Notes: a model not told the origin generated them from the letters alone. Counted from the first letter of the stretch, positions 1 through 10,184 are shown. The stretch: DNA of 57,086 nucleotides from an uncultured Catenibacillus sp. (GCA_934339005.1 CAKRHR010000016.1:1-57086); one strand, 5' to 3'. Made by a program: numbers and translations.

Positions 1-2101
1 GCATATCCTCATATGTAATTTCATCTTCGCCCTTCAGAAAATAATTACTGCAAAATGCTTTATAATTAAAGCATAATATCTCATATATATTTTCTTTTTT
101 TGTCATGATCATACAATTATTTTTAATGATCAATTCGTCTCCTAATGCTTTTAGAAATTCCAGCGTATAATATGCCGGCTTACATATGCTGTCCTTTGTC
201 AGAATGCCACCGCCGCCATAAGCAATTCCAGGTGAATCATAATAACTACTGACCCAATCCGATCCCATCCACAAACACATCATATCCACTTTATCCCAGA
301 TTTGTGCTGTTTTTAATGCAATATATGCAGCTCTATATGTACTGTCATTTAACACATTTCGACTCACGACATTTGAATTCCATTCCATGATATATGTTTT
401 ACAACCTTGTATTTGCATACTTTCAAGTAATTCATGCATTAAATAAACACTTTCCAATTCTATATTAGAATTATTAGTGCGTCTAAACATCATGTCTTTA
501 TCCAAAGAATACGGAAATACAATATATGAAAGAAAATCCGGTATGCAATCATTTTCAATGCATCGCGACAAAAATTCTTTTAAATAAGCATATTCATGCT
601 GTATATTACCACCGCAACTACCTATTTCTGATTTTGGTAATTTACTTTTAATTACCTTATAGGCCTCAGAAAACACATTAAAATAATCATATGCCTCATC
701 CTGATAATAAGGTAATTTATGATCATCTATATATGTAAATTCAAACATCCACTGTTCAATTTCATTCTGACCATATCGTTTGATTAAATGTGCTATAAAA
801 TCTTCCAATAAACAATCATAAGCTTCTTTTGACTCAAATGTCGTATAATCGTCCTGCCAGAAAATCATCTCGCCTTCTGCCTTTAATGCACTGTCCGGAC
901 GCCGTCCAAAATCAAGGATGACTTTTATATGATTTGTGACAAGAAAATCAAATATTTGGTCTACATCGTCATAGTTAAATTGAGTTTTTTGTTTACCATC
1001 ACTTATTTGAAGTTTTTTTGAAAAAACATTCCATATTCGAATGTAATCGATATTAAGATGGTCTCTTAAATAAAGTGTATGAAATTGCAGATTTGCCATT
1101 GCCATACGCGAAACAGATCCCATATTAATTGCCTTATTCCAGGTTCTTTGATAAGTCTTGGTCTTCTGTACATCAGCTTCTATTCGAATATTTTCTTCAT
1201 TTTTGAATGAAAGCTGATGATTATTCTCATTTTCAAATATTTGATCCTGCCTATGCATTGTCTTGCGTAAATCTTCTAAAATTTCATTTTGTCTGGCTGT
1301 TTCGTCTTCTTTATTTTCACGCATAGATACTTTATATTCTGATGGCGACATCCCATAAAACTTCTTAAATGCTTTATTAAATACGGATATATTTGAAAAC
1401 CCGCTTTCGACAGCTATTTTTGTGATACTATTATCTTCCGCTAACATTTGCTGTGCAATATGCCTGACACGCATCTGATTTACATAGTCTACAAAATAAA
1501 TACCAGTCTGTTTTTTAAACAGCCTTGATAGCGTAGATGAAGATATATATAGGTGTCCTGCTAATTCAGAAAGATTAATCGGTTCTGTAAAATGCTGACG
1601 AATATATCCCAGTACATAATCTATTCTTTCATCATCTGATGCATATTTTGTCTGGCCATAACTCTCTAATCCATAGTTTTCAACCAACGCATCCATCAAG
1701 CGCAATACAAAACTATCAGCAATACAATTTGTTTTTTTCTGAGGTTGAATATATGCGTATACCAAATTTTGAAGAAGCTGTTTAATATAACGCGTATTTT
1801 CTTTTTCTTTATACATGTCGTCATATAGCCTATTCATATCAAAAATAAAATCATCCTGCTGCGTGATTTCTTTCAAAAATTCCCATTTGATACAAATCTT
1901 ACATATCATCGTTCCTGATTTTGATATAACTTCATACATCACATTAGCATTCACCACTAAAAAATGCTCTTTGTCAAGCACATATGTCTGTGATTTGATC
2001 ATCACCTCCATATGCCCTTCTATGACAAAGAGCATCTCTGTTTCCGGATGGAGGTGTTTGCTTTCGTTCATATCTTTAATGATACTCAACTCTGCATTCA
2101 T
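1..2101 (-). CDS. AraC-family regulator fused to GH39-like domain (3' end beyond window)
   Basis: The reading frame is open from an ATG at 2101 to the left edge (about 700 codons, no stop), so the C-terminus is missing. A GGAGGTG ribosome site lies 5 bases before the ATG. Domains: a cupin-like sensor at about residues 1-100 (His-Pro-Glu and a hydrophobic beta pattern), an AraC double helix-turn-helix at about 150-260 (LSELAGHLYISSSTLSRLFK and the second helix ending GMSPSEYK), a charged linker, then from about 330 a domain resembling GH39 beta-xylosidases (MGSVSRM, YGQNEIEQWMFEF, YIMEWNSN, GGGIL). Such proteins usually control carbohydrate-utilisation genes; which sugar is unknown. The GH39 nucleophile Glu is kept (E573) but the acid/base Glu position is Ile458, so the domain may be a sugar sensor and not an enzyme. 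Sure of the AraC part; fairly sure of the GH39 assignment. Confidence 0.85.
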   Translation of the reverse strand, partial: MNAELSIIKDMNESKHLHPETEMLFVIEGHMEVMIKSQTYVLDKEHFLVVNANVMYEVISKSGTMICKICIKWEFLKEITQQDDFIFDMNRLYDDMYKEKENTRYIKQLLQNLVYAYIQPQKKTNCIADSFVLRLMDALVENYGLESYGQTKYASDDERIDYVLGYIRQHFTEPINLSELAGHLYISSSTLSRLFKKQTGIYFVDYVNQMRVRHIAQQMLAEDNSITKIAVESGFSNISVFNKAFKKFYGMSPSEYKVSMRENKEDETARQNEILEDLRKTMHRQDQIFENENNHQLSFKNEENIRIEADVQKTKTYQRTWNKAINMGSVSRMAMANLQFHTLYLRDHLNIDYIRIWNVFSKKLQISDGKQKTQFNYDDVDQIFDFLVTNHIKVILDFGRRPDSALKAEGEMIFWQDDYTTFESKEAYDCLLEDFIAHLIKRYGQNEIEQWMFEFTYIDDHKLPYYQDEAYDYFNVFSEAYKVIKSKLPKSEIGSCGGNIQHEYAYLKEFLSRCIENDCIPDFLSYIVFPYSLDKDMMFRRTNNSNIELESVYLMHELLESMQIQGCKTYIMEWNSNVVSRNVLNDSTYRAAYIALKTAQIWDKVDMMCLWMGSDWVSSYYDSPGIAYGGGGILTKDSICKPAYYTLEFLKALGDELIIKNNCMIMTKKENIYEILCFNYKAFCSNYFLKGEDEITYEDM

Positions 2102-2141
2102 GTTTTAACACCTCCGTCTTCTGTATTTTAATAAATGATAT

Positions 2142-2169
2142 TTTATATTTGATGCACGTCATTTAGCAA
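2142..2169 (-). promoter_or_regulatory. candidate promoter of the AraC-GH39 gene
   Basis: On the minus strand TTGCTA (2169-2164) and TATAAA (2147-2142) are separated by 16 bases, about 40 bases before the start codon. The match is moderate, but it sits in the only gap between ilvA and this regulator. Confidence 0.45.
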
Positions 2170-2179
2170 TAGCCATACA

Positions 2180-3397
2180 TCAATATACATTCTTAGACTG
2201 TTTTAAAATCGGACGATAACCGCCTTTTTTAAGTTCTTCGATAATCTGTTCTTTATGTTCATGACCAAAAGCTTCCATTGTGATGACAAGTTCAACTGCT
2301 GCATTTCTGTTAACACTGACAAACTGATTGTGTTCGAGTTTGATGACATTACCCTGCATCCTGGCAATAACAGAAGCAACATTAACAAGTTCGCCCGGCT
2401 TATCCGGAAGCAGTACAGATACTGTAAATACACGGCCACGCTGAATCAAACCATTCTGTACAACTGAAGCCATTGTGATAACGTCCATGTTACCACCACT
2501 TAAGATAGAAACAATCTTCTTATTCTTTACATTCAGATGTTTGAGTGCTGCAACCGTCAAAAGACCTGAGTTTTCAACAACCATCTTGTGGTTTTCAATC
2601 ATATCCAGGAATGCTTCAATGAGTTCATCATCTTCCACTGTGATAATCTCATCAATATTTTTCTGAATATATGGGAAAATCTTATCACCAGGTGTCTTTA
2701 CGGCTGTACCATCAGCAATTGTATTGACACTAGGTAATGTCACAACTTTACCCTCTTTTAAAGATTCCTGCATGCAGTTTGCACCGGCAGGTTCAACACC
2801 GATGACTTTAATGTTTGGATTAAGTAATTTAACAAATGTAGATACACCGCTGGCTAATCCGCCGCCACCGATTGGTACAAGAATATAATCTACCGTTGGC
2901 AGTTCTTTGATGATTTCAAGGGCAATTGTACCCTGACCTGTTGCAACCTGTTCATCGTTAAATGGATGAATAAATGTGTAACCATTTTCTTCGGCAAGCT
3001 TTAGTGCATACTCGCATGCATCATCATAAACATCGCCGTGAAGTACAACTTCTGCACCATAGCTCTTTGTACGATTGACTTTGATTAATGGTGTTGTTGT
3101 TGGCATAACAATAACTGCCTTTGCACCAAATAATGAGGCAGCAAAAGCAACACCCTGTGCATGGTTGCCCGCTGAGGCTGTAATCAGGCCCTTTGCTTTT
3201 TCCTCATCAGACAATGTGCTGATTTTATAGTATGCGCCACGAATCTTATAAGCACCTGTATACTGCATATTTTCCGGTTTGAAATAAACCTTGTTGCCAG
3301 TCATCTTTGAATAATAATCACTGTAATTTAACTGTGTTTTTAAAATCACTTTCTCAAGTCTTTCTGCTGCTTCTTCAAACTTCTCTAATGTCATCAT
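2180..3397 (-). CDS. ilvA: threonine ammonia-lyase (threonine dehydratase) with ACT domain
   Basis: PLP-dependent enzyme that deaminates L-threonine to 2-oxobutanoate, the first step to isoleucine or of threonine breakdown. The 405-residue protein has the PLP lysine in GAYKIRG (Lys51), the SAGNHAQG substrate loop (75-82), the GGGGLASG phosphate-binding loop (177-184) and a C-terminal ACT domain (about 328-402, starting TVSVLLPDKPGEL). One ACT domain and this length match the shorter IlvA/TdcB type found in Firmicutes. The start ATG follows AAAAGGAG. It lies 42 bases after ftsY and may be the last gene of the plsX-ftsY run. A biosynthetic versus catabolic role cannot be decided from sequence. 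Confidence 0.93.
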   Translation of the reverse strand: MMTLEKFEEAAERLEKVILKTQLNYSDYYSKMTGNKVYFKPENMQYTGAYKIRGAYYKISTLSDEEKAKGLITASAGNHAQGVAFAASLFGAKAVIVMPTTTPLIKVNRTKSYGAEVVLHGDVYDDACEYALKLAEENGYTFIHPFNDEQVATGQGTIALEIIKELPTVDYILVPIGGGGLASGVSTFVKLLNPNIKVIGVEPAGANCMQESLKEGKVVTLPSVNTIADGTAVKTPGDKIFPYIQKNIDEIITVEDDELIEAFLDMIENHKMVVENSGLLTVAALKHLNVKNKKIVSILSGGNMDVITMASVVQNGLIQRGRVFTVSVLLPDKPGELVNVASVIARMQGNVIKLEHNQFVSVNRNAAVELVITMEAFGHEHKEQIIEELKKGGYRPILKQSKNVY

Positions 3398-3439
3398 TGT
3401 TTTATGTCTCCTTTTTGCAAACTACACAACTAAAGGTTA

Positions 3440-4396
3440 TTATACCTCATCGCCTTCTGTTTCTCTTTTTGTAAATAAAGCATCTACAAATGCATCTGCA
3501 TCAAATCGCTGTAAATCCTCGATTTTCTCACCGATACCGATATATTTTACAGGCACACCAAGCTCTGCCTGAATGGCAATGGCAATACCACCCTTGGCTG
3601 TACCGTCAAGTTTTGTCAGTACAATACCTGAAATATCTGCAACCTCTTTAAACTGTTTTGCCTGTGCCAGCGCATTCTGGCCTGTCGTACCATCAAGCAC
3701 AATCAGTGTTTCTTTTCTGGCATCTGCATATTCCTTTTCAATGATACGGTTAATTTTACCAAGCTCTGCCATCAAATTCTTTTTGTTGTGCAGACGACCT
3801 GCTGTATCACAGATCAGCACATCTGCATGACGGGCCTTACTTGCTGCAATCGCATCATAAATGACTGCTGCCGGGTCTGAGCCTTCCTGTCCGGCAATAA
3901 TATCCACACCGGCACGGTTAGACCATTCTGTCAACTGCTCAATGGCTGCTGCCCTGAATGTATCTGCGGCGGCCATAATGACCTTCTTTCCGGCCTTTTT
4001 ATACTGTCCGGCAAGCTTACCGACAGTTGTTGTCTTTCCGACACCATTGACACCGATGACAAGAATAACGCATTTTTCATTTTCAAAATCATACGCATCT
4101 TCTTCCACGGCCATCTGTTTTTTAATAGATTCTATGAGAACCTCCTGACATGCGGCAGGCTCAGTAATATGCTGTTCCTTTACCTGAACCTTTAAATCCT
4201 CAATAATCTTTTGTGTCGTATACACACCGATATCTGCCATCACAAGCACTTCTTCAAGTTCTTCATAAAAATCGTCATCAATATTTGTGAAGCCGTTGAA
4301 AATATACTCAAAACCTGCGGCGATACTTTTCCTTGTCTTTGTCAGACCATCTACAAGACGTCTGAAAAAGCCTTTCTTTTCTTTTTCCTCTGCCAT
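3440..4396 (-). CDS. ftsY: signal recognition particle receptor FtsY
   Basis: SRP-type GTPase that docks ribosome-SRP complexes at the membrane. The 318 residues comprise a short basic N-terminus (KEKKGFFRRLVDGLTKTR) without the long acidic A domain of enterobacteria, a helical N domain, and the G domain: P-loop GVNGVGKTT (115-123), DTAGRLHNKKNL, and TKLDGTAKGG. This short form is usual in Firmicutes. It lies 62 bases after smc; ffh is not adjacent in this window. Confidence 0.96.
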   Translation of the reverse strand: MAEEKEKKGFFRRLVDGLTKTRKSIAAGFEYIFNGFTNIDDDFYEELEEVLVMADIGVYTTQKIIEDLKVQVKEQHITEPAACQEVLIESIKKQMAVEEDAYDFENEKCVILVIGVNGVGKTTTVGKLAGQYKKAGKKVIMAAADTFRAAAIEQLTEWSNRAGVDIIAGQEGSDPAAVIYDAIAASKARHADVLICDTAGRLHNKKNLMAELGKINRIIEKEYADARKETLIVLDGTTGQNALAQAKQFKEVADISGIVLTKLDGTAKGGIAIAIQAELGVPVKYIGIGEKIEDLQRFDADAFVDALFTKRETEGDEV

Positions 4397-4458
4397 ATAA
4401 AACCTCTTTTCTGTAACTACGCGTCTATCTGGAATTTTCTAAAAACACGACAATTGCT

Positions 4459-7400
4459 TTAATCATCCAGCTTACTGTCAATCAGATTCACAGATACAAG
4501 TGTCGATACACCCTTTTCCTGCATCGTAATACCATACAGCACATCCGCAGCATTCATCGTGCCTCGTCTGTGAGTGATAATGATAAACTGTGTATCTTTT
4601 GTCAGATTATTCAAATACTGAGCATAACGTTTGACATTCGCATCATCCAACGCCGCTTCAATCTCATCCAGCAGGCAAAACGGTGACGGCTTCAGACTCT
4701 GGATTGCAAAAAGCAATGCAATCGCTGTCAGGGCTTTTTCTCCACCGGACATCTGCATCATATTCTGAAGCTTCTTACCCGGCGGCGATGCAATAATACG
4801 AATACCTGCATACAAAATATCTTCATCCTCAGTCAGTTCAAGAGAACCCTTACCACCGCCAAATAATTCTTTGAATACACGGTTAAAGTTCTGCTGAATC
4901 AGCTTGAATTTCTCTGTAAACTGTGTCCGCATGGCATTGTCCAGGGATTCAATAATGCCGGTTAATTTTGCCTCCGCTTCCACCAAATCGTCATGCTGGG
5001 TCTTTAAAAGCTCATAACGCTCGCTGATAGTCTTGTATTCCTCAATGGCATTAACATTGACATTACCCAGTGCCTTCATCTGACTCTTAAGTTCATTAAT
5101 CCGCTTTTTAAGTGCCGGCGCACCCTCATTTGCCAGTGTATCATCCACCATATCCAGTGCACTGTTAAATGTGAGTTCATATTCTTCCCACATATAGTTA
5201 CTCTGGGCCATCTTCTGGCCGTTCAGGTTCTCAATCTGATGAGACAATCTGAAATTTTCCTTATCCAGCACACTGATTCTCTCAGCCATTTCCTCACGCT
5301 GTGTAAAGAATGCCTTATGCTGTACGGAAATGCCCTCACGCTGCTGCATAAGAACTTTTAAGCTGTCTTCCTCCTCAGTCACATGTGCCTGGACATGTTC
5401 ACTTGTTTCGCGGTAAGATGCCACCGCCGTCAGTTTTTCTTCAGCCTCTTTGGCTTTTTCGGCATCTGATACCTTAATCTGCTCGATATCTTCATTCAAT
5501 GACCGAATCTCACCTTTGATACGGCGCATATTTTCTATAGCAAACTGTTGTTTTTGTGTCAGTTCATTTGCCTTTAAACGAATACCGGAGGTTTCCGTAC
5601 CAAACTGTCTGGCATCCTCGATGGCTGACTGAAGTTTTTCATTTAACTGTTCAATCAAATCCTCTGCATTCTTTTTCAGACTGTCATATTCTGTCAGGTT
5701 CAGCTTCAGTTTTTCTTTGTTTGCATGAATCTCTGCAATCTGTTCCTGTAACTGTTTTTCTTCTTTTGTCAGTTCAGCATACACCTGAGCACTGTTCTGT
5801 GCTGCTTTTTTCACCTGATTTAAATTCATGCGCAATGTATTTTCTTCAAGAGATAACTCCTGCAATGACACTGCCAGTTTGTTTAAATCTTTCTTTATCT
5901 GGTCCCGCTCTGTCTGATACTGACTGATAGAATTATTCAATGTCTGAATATCTGCCTTTAACTTCTCAATCTGTTTTGCAAGAGCATCCAGTTCTCTGTG
6001 TCGTCCAAGCAGATTGCTTGAATTCTTGTAAGCACCACCGGACATTGAACCACCCGGATTTAAGAGTTCGCCCTCAAGTGTGACAATTCTTAAAGAATAT
6101 TTATACTTTGCAGCCAGTGCTAACGCCCCGTCAATATGCTCAGCCACCACAATACGACCTAACAGATATTGCTTTAGCTGTTCAAAACGCGCATCACAGT
6201 GGACAAGCTCTGCCGCAGTACCTATCACACCTTTTTCTTTAAGAACGGCGCTGTCAATACCTCGTTCTCTGGCCTTAACACTTGTCAATGGCAAAAATGT
6301 CGCACGACCAAGCCGGTTCTGCTTCAAATACTGGATCATTGCCTTCGCAGTCTGTTCATCCTCTGTAACAATATTTTGAATACTGCCACCAAGAGCAATC
6401 TCTATCGCTGTTTCATAGCGCTTATCCACAGAAAAAATATCTGCAACAACTCCAATCACACCCGGATTTTCAGCTTTTTTCTCCATAATTTTCTTGACGC
6501 TGCCACCAAAACCTTCATAGCGTTCACTGATATTTCGAAGGGCCGCATATCTGGAGTTGATTTTGTGATATTCCTGCTGCGCACCGTCCAGAGATTTTCT
6601 GGCATTCATCAATGTCTCCGCAAGCACCTGATTACGTTTTGTAAGTGTCTGCTGTTGTCCCTGGGTTGTCTTGATTTCTTCTGTCTTACGCTGATATTCT
6701 TCCTCGTATAATTTTAAAGAGTCCTGATTGGCGTTTTCTTCACTTTTTAATACAATCAACCGCTGATTTAATTCAGATTTTCGAATGTTAATCTGATCAA
6801 CCATCGTATCATACCGGCCAATCTTGCCCCTGACATTCGCTGCCTCATTCAGATATTCAATAATATCCCCCTGACGCGCATCAATGGTCTGACGAAGCTT
6901 ATCCACATGGGCATTCTTGCCTTCCAGCATAGAATCTGCTTTGGACTGCTCATCGCCAATCTGTGCAAGCTGCGCATCAATATCGTCTTTTTGCTGTGCC
7001 AGTACTTCCAGATTCCCATTCTTATCTTTAATCTGTGCCTCGAGCTGCAGAATACGCGCCTGATTATTTGCCATCACCTGTCTGGTGGAATTAATCTGTT
7101 CATTTAAAACCTTAATCTCACCATCCAGCTTTTCTTTATTCAGACGACCTTCATTCATCTGGCTGCGCTTTTGTTCAAGCTGTGCATCCAGCGCTTCCAG
7201 TTCGCCTTCAAGTTTTTCATATTCTGTTCGTGTATTTTCATAGTTCTTTGTCGTCTGCTCTAAATCATCGGCGACAATCTTTGATTTACCCTCTAATTCT
7301 TTTAACTGCTCGCGAATACGTGCATATTCCAGCAAAAACATATTCACATCACACACTTTAAGTTCGTCACGCAGCTTCAGATATACACGTGCTGTTTCCT

Positions 7401-8025
7401 CCTGACGCTTCAGGGGGCCTACCTGCTTTTCAAGCTCTGTCAGAATATCATTCACACGATAAAGATTCTGTTTTTCAATATCCAGATTCTTTAGTGCAGT
7501 CTGTTTACGTTTTTTAAATTTAACAATTCCTGCCGCTTCATCAAACAGTTCACGGCGTTCCTCCGGTTTACCGCTCAGAATCTTATCAATCTGACCCTGT
7601 CCAATAATAGAATAGCCCTCTTTACCAATACCGGTATCAAAAAACATCTCCTGAACATCCTTCAAACGACAATTATGCCCGTTGAGCAGATATTCACTTT
7701 CACCTGAACGATACACGCGTCTTGCCACTGTAACTTCATCGTACTCTACCGGAAGCTTGTGGTCTGAATTGTCCATCGTAATTGCGACATATGCAAAACC
7801 TAATGGTTTACGGGTTTCGGTACCGGAAAAAATAACATCCTCCATCTTAGAGCTTCGAAGCTGCTTGGCGCTCTGTTCACCAAGTACCCATCGCACCGCA
7901 TCCGCAACATTACTTTTTCCGCTGCCGTTAGGTCCAACAATACCTGTAATACCTTTATTAAATTTAAAAACCATCTTATTGGCAAAGGATTTGAATCCCT
8001 GCACTTCTATACTTTTTAAATACAT
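4459..8025 (-). CDS. smc: chromosome segregation ATPase SMC
   Basis: Condensin-type ATPase of 1188 residues that compacts and segregates the chromosome with ScpA/ScpB. Walker A GPNGSGKS (31-38), QSAKQLRSSKMEDVIF after it, a first long coiled coil (about 170-500), a hinge with conserved glycines (about 510-670, GGSIQNIV and GGSMSGGAY), a second coiled coil, then the ABC signature MSGGEKALTAIALLFAI and Walker B LLDEIEAALDDANV at the C-terminus. The length is typical. It starts 15 bases after rnc, so the two genes are very probably co-transcribed. Confidence 0.97.
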   Translation of the reverse strand: MYLKSIEVQGFKSFANKMVFKFNKGITGIVGPNGSGKSNVADAVRWVLGEQSAKQLRSSKMEDVIFSGTETRKPLGFAYVAITMDNSDHKLPVEYDEVTVARRVYRSGESEYLLNGHNCRLKDVQEMFFDTGIGKEGYSIIGQGQIDKILSGKPEERRELFDEAAGIVKFKKRKQTALKNLDIEKQNLYRVNDILTELEKQVGPLKRQEETARVYLKLRDELKVCDVNMFLLEYARIREQLKELEGKSKIVADDLEQTTKNYENTRTEYEKLEGELEALDAQLEQKRSQMNEGRLNKEKLDGEIKVLNEQINSTRQVMANNQARILQLEAQIKDKNGNLEVLAQQKDDIDAQLAQIGDEQSKADSMLEGKNAHVDKLRQTIDARQGDIIEYLNEAANVRGKIGRYDTMVDQINIRKSELNQRLIVLKSEENANQDSLKLYEEEYQRKTEEIKTTQGQQQTLTKRNQVLAETLMNARKSLDGAQQEYHKINSRYAALRNISERYEGFGGSVKKIMEKKAENPGVIGVVADIFSVDKRYETAIEIALGGSIQNIVTEDEQTAKAMIQYLKQNRLGRATFLPLTSVKARERGIDSAVLKEKGVIGTAAELVHCDARFEQLKQYLLGRIVVAEHIDGALALAAKYKYSLRIVTLEGELLNPGGSMSGGAYKNSSNLLGRHRELDALAKQIEKLKADIQTLNNSISQYQTERDQIKKDLNKLAVSLQELSLEENTLRMNLNQVKKAAQNSAQVYAELTKEEKQLQEQIAEIHANKEKLKLNLTEYDSLKKNAEDLIEQLNEKLQSAIEDARQFGTETSGIRLKANELTQKQQFAIENMRRIKGEIRSLNEDIEQIKVSDAEKAKEAEEKLTAVASYRETSEHVQAHVTEEEDSLKVLMQQREGISVQHKAFFTQREEMAERISVLDKENFRLSHQIENLNGQKMAQSNYMWEEYELTFNSALDMVDDTLANEGAPALKKRINELKSQMKALGNVNVNAIEEYKTISERYELLKTQHDDLVEAEAKLTGIIESLDNAMRTQFTEKFKLIQQNFNRVFKELFGGGKGSLELTEDEDILYAGIRIIASPPGKKLQNMMQMSGGEKALTAIALLFAIQSLKPSPFCLLDEIEAALDDANVKRYAQYLNNLTKDTQFIIITHRRGTMNAADVLYGITMQEKGVSTLVSVNLIDSKLDD

Positions 8026-8040
8026 ATGTGTTTTACCTGA

Positions 8041-8757
8041 TTATTCAATCTCAATATCCGGAAAGATTTCCTTTAAGTGTAAAATTGCCTTGTATGCTGC
8101 ATCCTGACCTGCCGCCTGCTTTGTTCTGCCGCGACCTTCACCAAGAACCTTGTCCCCGCGTTTTGCCTGAACAATAAAGATAAGATTGTGTTCAGGGCCT
8201 TCTGAACCTACTGTTTCAAATGCTACCGGCTCTTTCCACTTCGCCTGAACGATTTCCTGAAGCTTAGTCTTGCTGTCATGGAACAATGTCTTGTGCTCAA
8301 TATCATTTAAGATGAAGCGCATAATAAATGATTTGGCATTCTCCATACCGGAATCCAAAAAAATGGCACCAATCACGGCCTCCATCGCATCTGATACAAT
8401 GGAATCACGCTCTCTGCCGCCAGTGGAATCTTCACCCTTGCCAAGATAAAGCTGTTCGCCAAGATGAATCTCTCTGGCGCACAGTGCCAATGTCGGCTCA
8501 CATACAAGACTTGCACGCTTTTTACTTAACTGGCCTTCATGTAATTCAGGAAACTTCTTATATAAGAACTCACTTGAAACAATCTCCAGTACAGCATCGC
8601 CGAGAAACTCAAGACGCTCGTTGTTATATAATTTGTTCATGTGATGCTCATTGGCATAAGAACTGTGCGTCAATGCCTGTCTGAGCAGATTTTTGTTGTT
8701 AAACTCATATCCGATTTCTTTCTGAAAAAGATTCAGACTATTCTGAGAAAATTGCAT
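8041..8757 (-). CDS. rnc: ribonuclease III
   Basis: Double-strand-specific endoribonuclease that processes rRNA precursors and structured RNAs. The 238 residues show the RNase III signature NNERLEFLGDAVLE (45-58) with the metal-binding Glu and Asp, the second acidic cluster SDAMEAVIGAIFLD, and a C-terminal double-stranded-RNA-binding domain (about 165-235, KLQEIVQAKW to TKQAAGQDAAYKAI). The ATG is preceded by GGGAGGA. The acpP-rnc-smc-ftsY order is the classic Firmicutes arrangement. Confidence 0.97.
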   Translation of the reverse strand: MQFSQNSLNLFQKEIGYEFNNKNLLRQALTHSSYANEHHMNKLYNNERLEFLGDAVLEIVSSEFLYKKFPELHEGQLSKKRASLVCEPTLALCAREIHLGEQLYLGKGEDSTGGRERDSIVSDAMEAVIGAIFLDSGMENAKSFIMRFILNDIEHKTLFHDSKTKLQEIVQAKWKEPVAFETVGSEGPEHNLIFIVQAKRGDKVLGEGRGRTKQAAGQDAAYKAILHLKEIFPDIEIE

Positions 8758-8823
8758 GTCTTCCTCCCTGTTTCTCCTCCGGCATCTTTTTCATGGTGTC
8801 AGATTCAAAATATATTTATAAAT

Positions 8824-9054
8824 TTATCTGATTATCTGAGAGATATAATTTACAGCGTCCCCCACTGTAAACATCATCTCCGGACGCAGGTCATTTAACT
8901 CAATATCAAATTCTTTTTCGATTTTTAAAATCAACTGAAGAATCTCTATCGAATCCATCCCCAAATCCTCGATAAATGCAGTCGCAGCACTAATCTCCTC
9001 CACAGGGATATGTAACTGTTCTGCAATAATTGCTCTTACTTTTTCATATTCCAT
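8824..9054 (-). CDS. acpP: acyl carrier protein
   Basis: 76-residue four-helix acyl carrier protein. The phosphopantetheine serine is Ser35 in DLGMDSIEIL; the usual motif is DSLD or DSLE, so the Leu to Ile change is slight. The acidic helix II and its place between plsX and rnc indicate the housekeeping fatty-acid carrier and not a polyketide carrier. The start follows AAGGTGG. Confidence 0.93.
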   Translation of the reverse strand: MEYEKVRAIIAEQLHIPVEEISAATAFIEDLGMDSIEILQLILKIEKEFDIELNDLRPEMMFTVGDAVNYISQIIR

Positions 9055-9150
9055 ACTAAAAATCCACCTTAATTTTATGAATCTATCTCACAATCCACCT
9101 GTTATCTACTTCTTGCCCTGTGGATTTTTAAAAATACTTTTCTATCACAT

Positions 9151-10155
9151 CTATGGATTTAGATGCGCACTGATTTTGTCACTGACATGATTCTGCGTAT
9201 ATGCAATGCATTTTAAAATGCAAATGCGAATATCCTTTGCCTTTGAACTGCCATGACTCTTAACGACCAGACCGTTTAAACCAAGCATCGGTGCCCCACC
9301 ATATTCAGAAGCATCAAACTTCACAACCATCTGCTTTAAAGATGGTTTAATCAGAAGTGCTCCAATTTTAGTCTTTAATGAGGCCATCAGAGATTTCTTA
9401 ATCTCACTAAACATCACCGAAGCAACACCCTCATACATCTTCAAAATGACATTGCCGGTAAATGCATCGCAGACGATAACGTCCGCATCACCCTTTGGAA
9501 TATCTCTTGCTTCAATGCTGCCAACAAAATGAATATCTTCACAGGCTTTAAGTAATGGCATTGTTTCTTTGACAAGTGCATTGCCCTTCTCATCCTCTGC
9601 ACCGACATTAACAAGTGCTACTGTAGGATTTGGTTTGCCAATCACTTCTTCCATATAAATCGCACCCATCCGTGCAAAGCTCACAAGATGCTCAGGGCGC
9701 GGATCCATATTTGCACCACAGTCAATCAACAAACTGACACCCTTCTTTGTCGGAATCACAGGGGCCAGGGGTGCACGCTTTACACCCTTTAATTTTTTAA
9801 TAATCAGCTGTCCGCCAACAAGCACTGCGCCTGTACTGCCCGCAGATACAAAAGCATCTGCCAGCCCATCCTTTACCATACGCTGTGCAACAACAATCGA
9901 CGAATCCGGTTTATTCTTAATGGCTTCTGCAGGATGTTCATTATTTGTAATGACCTCCGATGCAGGTACAACCTCAATACGTGCTTTGTCATAAGTATAT
10001 TTTTCAAGTTCAGCTTTTACAGAAGCTTCCTGACCTACAAGGAAAACTTTGATTCTGTCACTCTCACAGACTGCTTCCACAGCACCCTTGACAATCTCAA
10101 AAGGTGCATTATCGCCGCCCATGGCATCGACAGCTACTTTCACCAATTCACTCAT
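9151..10155 (-). CDS. plsX: phosphate acyltransferase PlsX
   Basis: Converts acyl-ACP to acyl-phosphate, the donor for PlsY in phospholipid synthesis; a peripheral membrane enzyme. The N-terminus VKVAVDAMGGDNAP, the central GSTGAVLVGG and SLLIDCGANMDPRP, and the C-terminal EYGGAPMLGLNG are family hallmarks. I place the start at the ATG at 10155 (334 residues), because a perfect GGGAGGA site lies 5-6 bases upstream. A frame extension to a GTG at 10179 has no ribosome site and would run through that site. rpmF, often just upstream of plsX, is absent. First gene of the plsX-acpP-rnc-smc-ftsY run. Confidence 0.95.
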   Translation of the reverse strand: MSELVKVAVDAMGGDNAPFEIVKGAVEAVCESDRIKVFLVGQEASVKAELEKYTYDKARIEVVPASEVITNNEHPAEAIKNKPDSSIVVAQRMVKDGLADAFVSAGSTGAVLVGGQLIIKKLKGVKRAPLAPVIPTKKGVSLLIDCGANMDPRPEHLVSFARMGAIYMEEVIGKPNPTVALVNVGAEDEKGNALVKETMPLLKACEDIHFVGSIEARDIPKGDADVIVCDAFTGNVILKMYEGVASVMFSEIKKSLMASLKTKIGALLIKPSLKQMVVKFDASEYGGAPMLGLNGLVVKSHGSSKAKDIRICILKCIAYTQNHVSDKISAHLNP

Positions 10156-10184
10156 TTTTTCTTCCTCCCTGTTGCTCACCTTTT

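Noticed and set aside
6199..6711. 170-codon open frame on the plus strand within smc
   Set aside because: Lies wholly inside smc, no ribosome site, no family resemblance.
10156..10179. Longer plsX start at a GTG (10179)
   Set aside because: It would place the excellent GGGAGG site inside the coding region; the ATG at 10155 is right behind that site.
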